A stretch of DNA of 64,000 nucleotides, from the NCBI GenBank assembly GCA_964386705.1, contig CAYLTY010000002.1:1-64000 (forward strand), in the 5' to 3' direction. Numbering within the stretch: the first letter of the stretch is position 1; the number at the start of each line of letters is the position of its first letter. Both the position numbers and the translations under genes were made by a program. Positions 61,601 to 64,000 of this stretch are shown in pieces. Source of the stretch: AM-0621 sp964386705. GTDB lineage: Bacteria; Planctomycetota; Planctomycetia; Planctomycetales; Planctomycetaceae. Below the pieces are notes generated by a model, which worked only from the letters and a program-made list of their open reading frames with translations, did not search any database and was not told the DNA's origin.

Positions 61601-63603
61601 ACCGTCGCTCCACCAAGCACGTGAATCACGCGATCAATGTCCGCTGCGTCGATGATGGTCAGGTTAGTGCCCGCGCCCGTAATAACCACGTTGCCTTTGA
61701 TATCCAGGTCACCCGTAACACTGGCATCTTCGTTCACACCAAAGATTCCCAGTGTGAAGGTGCCTGCAGGCAGTTGAATCGTCGCCACCTTCTCGGTTGG
61801 CTGCGTCGTAAATCGATAATTGGCTTCCTGAATCGCCGCTCGTAGGGAGACATTACCCACACCGTCCAACGCCGTCAGATCGCCCAGTGCGGCATCGTTC
61901 GTGTCAGCTGTTGTATTGACGGTGAACGCGAACTCCGGTGGCACGAATTCGAACGCGCCAATGTCGACTGCGGACACTCCCCCCAGGTCGCCGTCCAGCT
62001 GGCGGGTCGCACCCGTTTGATCCTGCGACGCCGCGCCGGCATTGGTTCCCGCGTCAATGGCCGGACTGGTTGCCAGCAAGGCATACGTCAAGGTCGGCCC
62101 GCCATTGTCAGACAGCGGCCCGAGCTTCGGATCCAGAGGCACTGAAGCGGTTCCGACGAGGTCCAGGGTCGCGCCGCCATTAATAAGTCCCAGCGCCGCG
62201 CCGACCACTCCAATCAGGTTCGTCCGGAGAGAGATGAACTCACCTTCGACGTCGGGACCGCCGTATGTGCCTCGATTGCCGGCGATCAGAGTGTTACCGA
62301 GACTGAACGTGCCGCCATTGGCCACGCCGCCGCCTGTTGTATCCGCCTGGTTGTCGCTGATCGTGACGTTGACCACAGTTGCCGTACTCAGCGCCGCATT
62401 GAAGATGCCGCCGCCGAACTGGGCCGTCGTGTTCTCGGCGATGGTTGAATTGCTGACCCGTAGCGTCGATTCAAAGTTCTCGATGCCACCGCCGTTTATC
62501 GTGGCGGTATTCCCGCGCACCAGCGAGTTCGTGATTTCAGCAAATCCCGTATCGACTTCCAGGCCGCCGCCGCCCTTACCGGCGTTGTTGCTGCTCACGG
62601 TGGATTTTTCGAGATAGAGCGACGAGGTCACACCAATGCGGAGTCCGCCGCCAAAACCATTCGCTGAATTACCTGAGATGGTTGAGTTCTCAATCGCCAG
62701 CGTTGTCGAGCTGAAGATGTTGATACCGCCGGCGTCGTCAACAGCATAGTTGTTGCTGACGGTCGTATTCTTCATCGAGATCGCCGCACCTTCGACGCTC
62801 AAGCCGCCACCGTCGCGAGCGGTCGAATTGTTGCTGATCGAGCCGCCGGTAAACGACAGGCTGCCGTTATAGATCGTGATACCACCACCATCGATCGCCG
62901 ATGAGTTACCCGTGAAGTTGCTGTCGACAGCAGTAACGATGCCGCTCGTGCTATACAAACCGCCGCCGTGATGTTCCGACTGGTTGTTGCGAACGGTCAC
63001 TCGATTCAGATTCAGAATGCCGTTCGAGTTGCCAATACCACCGCCAACAGAATTGCTTGCGCCAGCGGAGACGTTGCCTTCGATGATCGAATCGTTGATG
63101 GTCAGCGTGCCTGAGTTCAACACACCGCCAGCATTTGATGCCGTTCCGTTACGAATCGTCACGCCGCTGATCACGACGTTCGCACCCGGCATCACCTGGA
63201 AGATCCGGTCCAGGTCCGCTCCGTCGATGAATGTCGTGCTGGCCCCGGCACCGTTGATCGTGAGCAATCCGCGAAGATCGAAGTCACCCGTCGCTGCATT
63301 GTCTTCGTTCGCGCCGACGCGGCTGATGGAGTATGTGCCCGCCGGCAGAGTAATGACGTCCGCTCCCGGCGCTGCGTTCGCTTCCTGAATGGCCGCGCGC
63401 AGAGATGTCTTCCCTGTAGCGTCCACTGCAACTCCATTGCCGATGCTGACATCGACAAAGTCCTGAGTGGTATTCACCGCGAACGTAGTCAGCAATTGCC
63501 GCTGCTCAAGTCGTTCGGATGTGTGCCCGCGACGCGCGGAACGTCGTCGAGAAGGTTGCAGCAGACGAGGAAACTGGTGGAAAAAGCGGGTGGAAAACAG
63601 CAT
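58612..63603 (-). CDS. Giant surface protein: LEQRQLL export motif, two beta-helix modules, RTX-like repeats
   Basis: The 1,663-residue protein starts at the ATG at 63601-63603, with AAGGA seven bases upstream. An Arg-rich start carries ERLEQRQLLT (about 30-39), the motif found at the N-terminus of planctomycete extracellular proteins. Two tandem modules each open with a CSLREA-like segment (TSLRAAIQEANA; VSLRAAIQEANY) and continue as right-handed beta-helix with many SGG-type turns (NNGGGI, TVSNN, GGGLD). Each closes with a DIGAFEF/DIGAVEF-type motif. A beta-rich linker precedes C-terminal RTX-like calcium-binding nonapeptides (GGxGNDxL). The C-terminus is short and hydrophobic (FAPFWLTSSL). 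It is probably secreted or surface-anchored; its ligand is unknown. Confidence 0.9.
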   Translation of the reverse strand: MLFSTRFFHQFPRLLQPSRRRSARRGHTSERLEQRQLLTTFAVNTTQDFVDVSIGNGVAVDATGKTSLRAAIQEANAAPGADVITLPAGTYSISRVGANEDNAATGDFDLRGLLTINGAGASTTFIDGADLDRIFQVMPGANVVISGVTIRNGTASNAGGVLNSGTLTINDSIIEGNVSAGASNSVGGGIGNSNGILNLNRVTVRNNQSEHHGGGLYSTSGIVTAVDSNFTGNSSAIDGGGITIYNGSLSFTGGSISNNSTARDGGGLSVEGAAISMKNTTVSNNYAVDDAGGINIFSSTTLAIENSTISGNSANGFGGGLRIGVTSSLYLEKSTVSSNNAGKGGGGLEVDTGFAEITNSLVRGNTATINGGGIENFESTLRVSNSTIAENTTAQFGGGIFNAALSTATVVNVTISDNQADTTGGGVANGGTFSLGNTLIAGNRGTYGGPDVEGEFISLRTNLIGVVGAALGLINGGATLDLVGTASVPLDPKLGPLSDNGGPTLTYALLATSPAIDAGTNAGAASQDQTGATRQLDGDLGGVSAVDIGAFEFVPPEFAFTVNTTADTNDAALGDLTALDGVGNVSLRAAIQEANYRFTTQPTEKVATIQLPAGTFTLGIFGVNEDASVTGDLDIKGNVVITGAGTNLTIIDAADIDRVIHVLGGATVTLRNMTIRNGLAKSGGAILVNGTLTLDSVIVADSIANNVNAPTTGNGGGIAVDRGNLTLINSIVQNNFATGYGGGIVNQLGTVTLQDSNVSGNTSNTGGGGVGVDRGTLNSATTIISNNTTLGNGGGIYAQVGTVNVSDTQIQNNKATLAGGGIWGGGTLFGLYSSTVQGNTSSDDGGGIALMLQSKLQGSGVQVVGNTASDFGGGLHISGSTITLDDSSFSQNKSTTSGGGINLESSILTLTDSSIYQNQAGVDGGGLDVFNSRAELTNVTISSNVSTGSGAGIVNYSTSTLKLTNATIVSNTAKNDGGGVWTQGAIETRNSIIANNQVTKATTNVTTRSDIVGTVTSTGANIVGVNTSTVGIVNGVNRDLIGTAASPLDPKLGPLTNNGGSGLTHLPLFGSPALDGGNTIISVLNDGRNRSRSLDANGDGVVATDIGAVEFGGLQMTGTTAAPLKVKFVRNGDTISVISTVTNLELSNFSVNAVDRVLLVGGTGADTVVIDLSGGNPLASGGIEFRGNGTSDADSLTFTNGTGTTVIHNFTNSTDGSIDIDGVSMAYSGVESLMDNVVASNRSFVYGSSADTVTLSDTGTTADGLLRITRGGANVLNFQTPTGSLTVDLGAGNDTLGVTALDSKLTAVPSILLGAGNDRVDATTVWTALSVQGGDGDDSIYSGMANDTLVGGTGNDALQSGSGNDVLDGGAGNDTLNAQNGNDTLTGGLGNDLMVGGAGNDVLNEQVTATFVLRAAMATGLGTDSFNTIEFAVITGDGAANGINTVEFTGPVTIDGGAGNDAIYSGSANDSLTGSIGNDTVDGGGGNDRLDGGVGNDSLVGNNGNDTLTAGDGNDILIGGVGDDSMSGGAGNDSMMAGTGNDTLNGEAGNDTLKGEAGNDSLDGGDGADALTGGDGNDNLNGNTGNDTLFGEAGNDSLLGGEGIDTLLGGLGVDYVNGQGGADKVAGSTGGKNFADSGDKVVGIAGEIDEAFVFAPFWLTSSL
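58738..59608 (-). repeat. RTX-like nonapeptide repeat region of the giant protein
   Basis: Imperfect 27-nt tandem units encode GGxGNDxLx nonapeptides. They fall in two blocks (about 58738-59250 and about 59395-59608), separated by about 45 codons of non-repeat sequence (TATFVLRAAMATGLGTDS and following). Each pair of repeats is expected to bind calcium in a beta-roll. Confidence 0.85.
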
Positions 63604-64000
63604 GGAACGTCCTTGTCGCGGGACGCTGCTTTGCCCTGTGCTTTCTGTGCAGACGCAAGCTTGCTTCAGTTGCGGAGCCCGGCGCAACCAAACACGCAGA
63701 CTTGGTCAGCTAAGTGTTGGGGTGAACTGCAGAAAGCAAATGGCAAAAGAAGCGAGGGGAAGCAAACAGAGAGGAATCAGAGGGGAGCCCGAACGGGCGA
63801 CGCGAAGGGAAAGACAGGCAGGACGTCACGAACTGCACCAGACACACAGTCGTAACCGGCGGGACGATAGCCCGATGTTCTCGCTCGCAGCAATGCGAGT
63901 CTGAACGTCCTGCAGTCCTAAGCCGAAAAAACTACGGCGTTTCTACAGTAATTCCGGGATGCTTTGTAAAAATTACAACGACTGATCCCGTAAGAAACCG
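63604..64000. other. Upstream region of the giant surface-protein gene
   Basis: These 397 bp to the window edge hold no supported gene. A 9-bp inverted repeat, GCAGGACGT (63818-63826) and ACGTCCTGC (63905-63913), spans an 78-nt loop. Confidence 0.35.
63964..63978. promoter_or_regulatory. AT-rich perfect palindrome TTGTAA-AAA-TTACAA
   Basis: A 6-bp perfect inverted repeat with a 3-nt spacer sits in the AT-richest part of the region upstream of the giant surface-protein gene. It could be an operator or promoter element; the gene it serves may lie beyond the window edge. Confidence 0.3.

Overview
This is a chromosomal window from a bacterium of the phylum Planctomycetota, judged from its gene families rather than from any rRNA. 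The markers are: a DUF1501 Tat protein; a DUF1549/DUF1553 protein with cytochrome-like CxxCH motifs, next to a pre-peptidase C-terminal (PPC) protein; a DUF1080 protein; a planctomycete-type ECF sigma factor; a Ser/Thr kinase with FHA and coiled-coil neighbours; and a giant surface protein whose N-terminus carries the planctomycete LEQRQLL-type motif. The window looks GC-rich and densely coding on both strands. I found no phage, transposase, CRISPR array, tRNA or rRNA.

Layout. 0-5 kb: end of uvrB, convergent with hslUV, preceded by an orphan RbsC-type sugar permease with a coiled-coil insert. 5-10.3 kb: a DUF3592 membrane protein, a large vWA membrane protein and an exported FAD oxidoreductase. 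10.5-16.4 kb: a co-directional signalling set (coiled-coil membrane protein, FHA protein, Ser/Thr kinase with a polytopic C-terminus, membrane protein), then an O-antigen-ligase-like protein. 16.4-21.6 kb (minus): glyS, a zinc-ribbon membrane protein, a DUF1080 protein and an amidohydrolase. 22-33 kb: DUF1501, RNase D, a CocE/NonD hydrolase, DUF1549/1553, PPC protein and ECF sigma factor. 33-39 kb: HtrA-like protease, small TPR protein, inositol monophosphatase family, an aberrant MnmE-like GTPase, a sugar-binding lipoprotein and a 54-residue membrane protein.

39-47 kb is housekeeping: rlmD, cdd, coaE-rho (1-nt overlap), ribH-nusB, nadC with a small CsrA-like gene upstream, and scpB. 47-58.5 kb is a candidate envelope machine: an ExbB-ExbD-ExbD motor set diverges from a TonB-like single-pass protein, a 1,056-residue beta-propeller membrane protein, a TPR plus family-5 solute-binding protein, and two uncharacterised exported proteins. 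The last 5 kb encode the 1,663-residue surface protein, with two beta-helix modules and RTX-like repeats.

Most interesting for follow-up: the 47-58.5 kb motor-linked cluster, including an ExbD fused to a zinc ribbon; the FHA/kinase set; the MnmE-like GTPase lacking hallmark MnmE motifs; the small CsrA-like gene beside nadC; and a strongly structured 394-bp gap before rnd. All functions are inferred from sequence reading; no searches were run.
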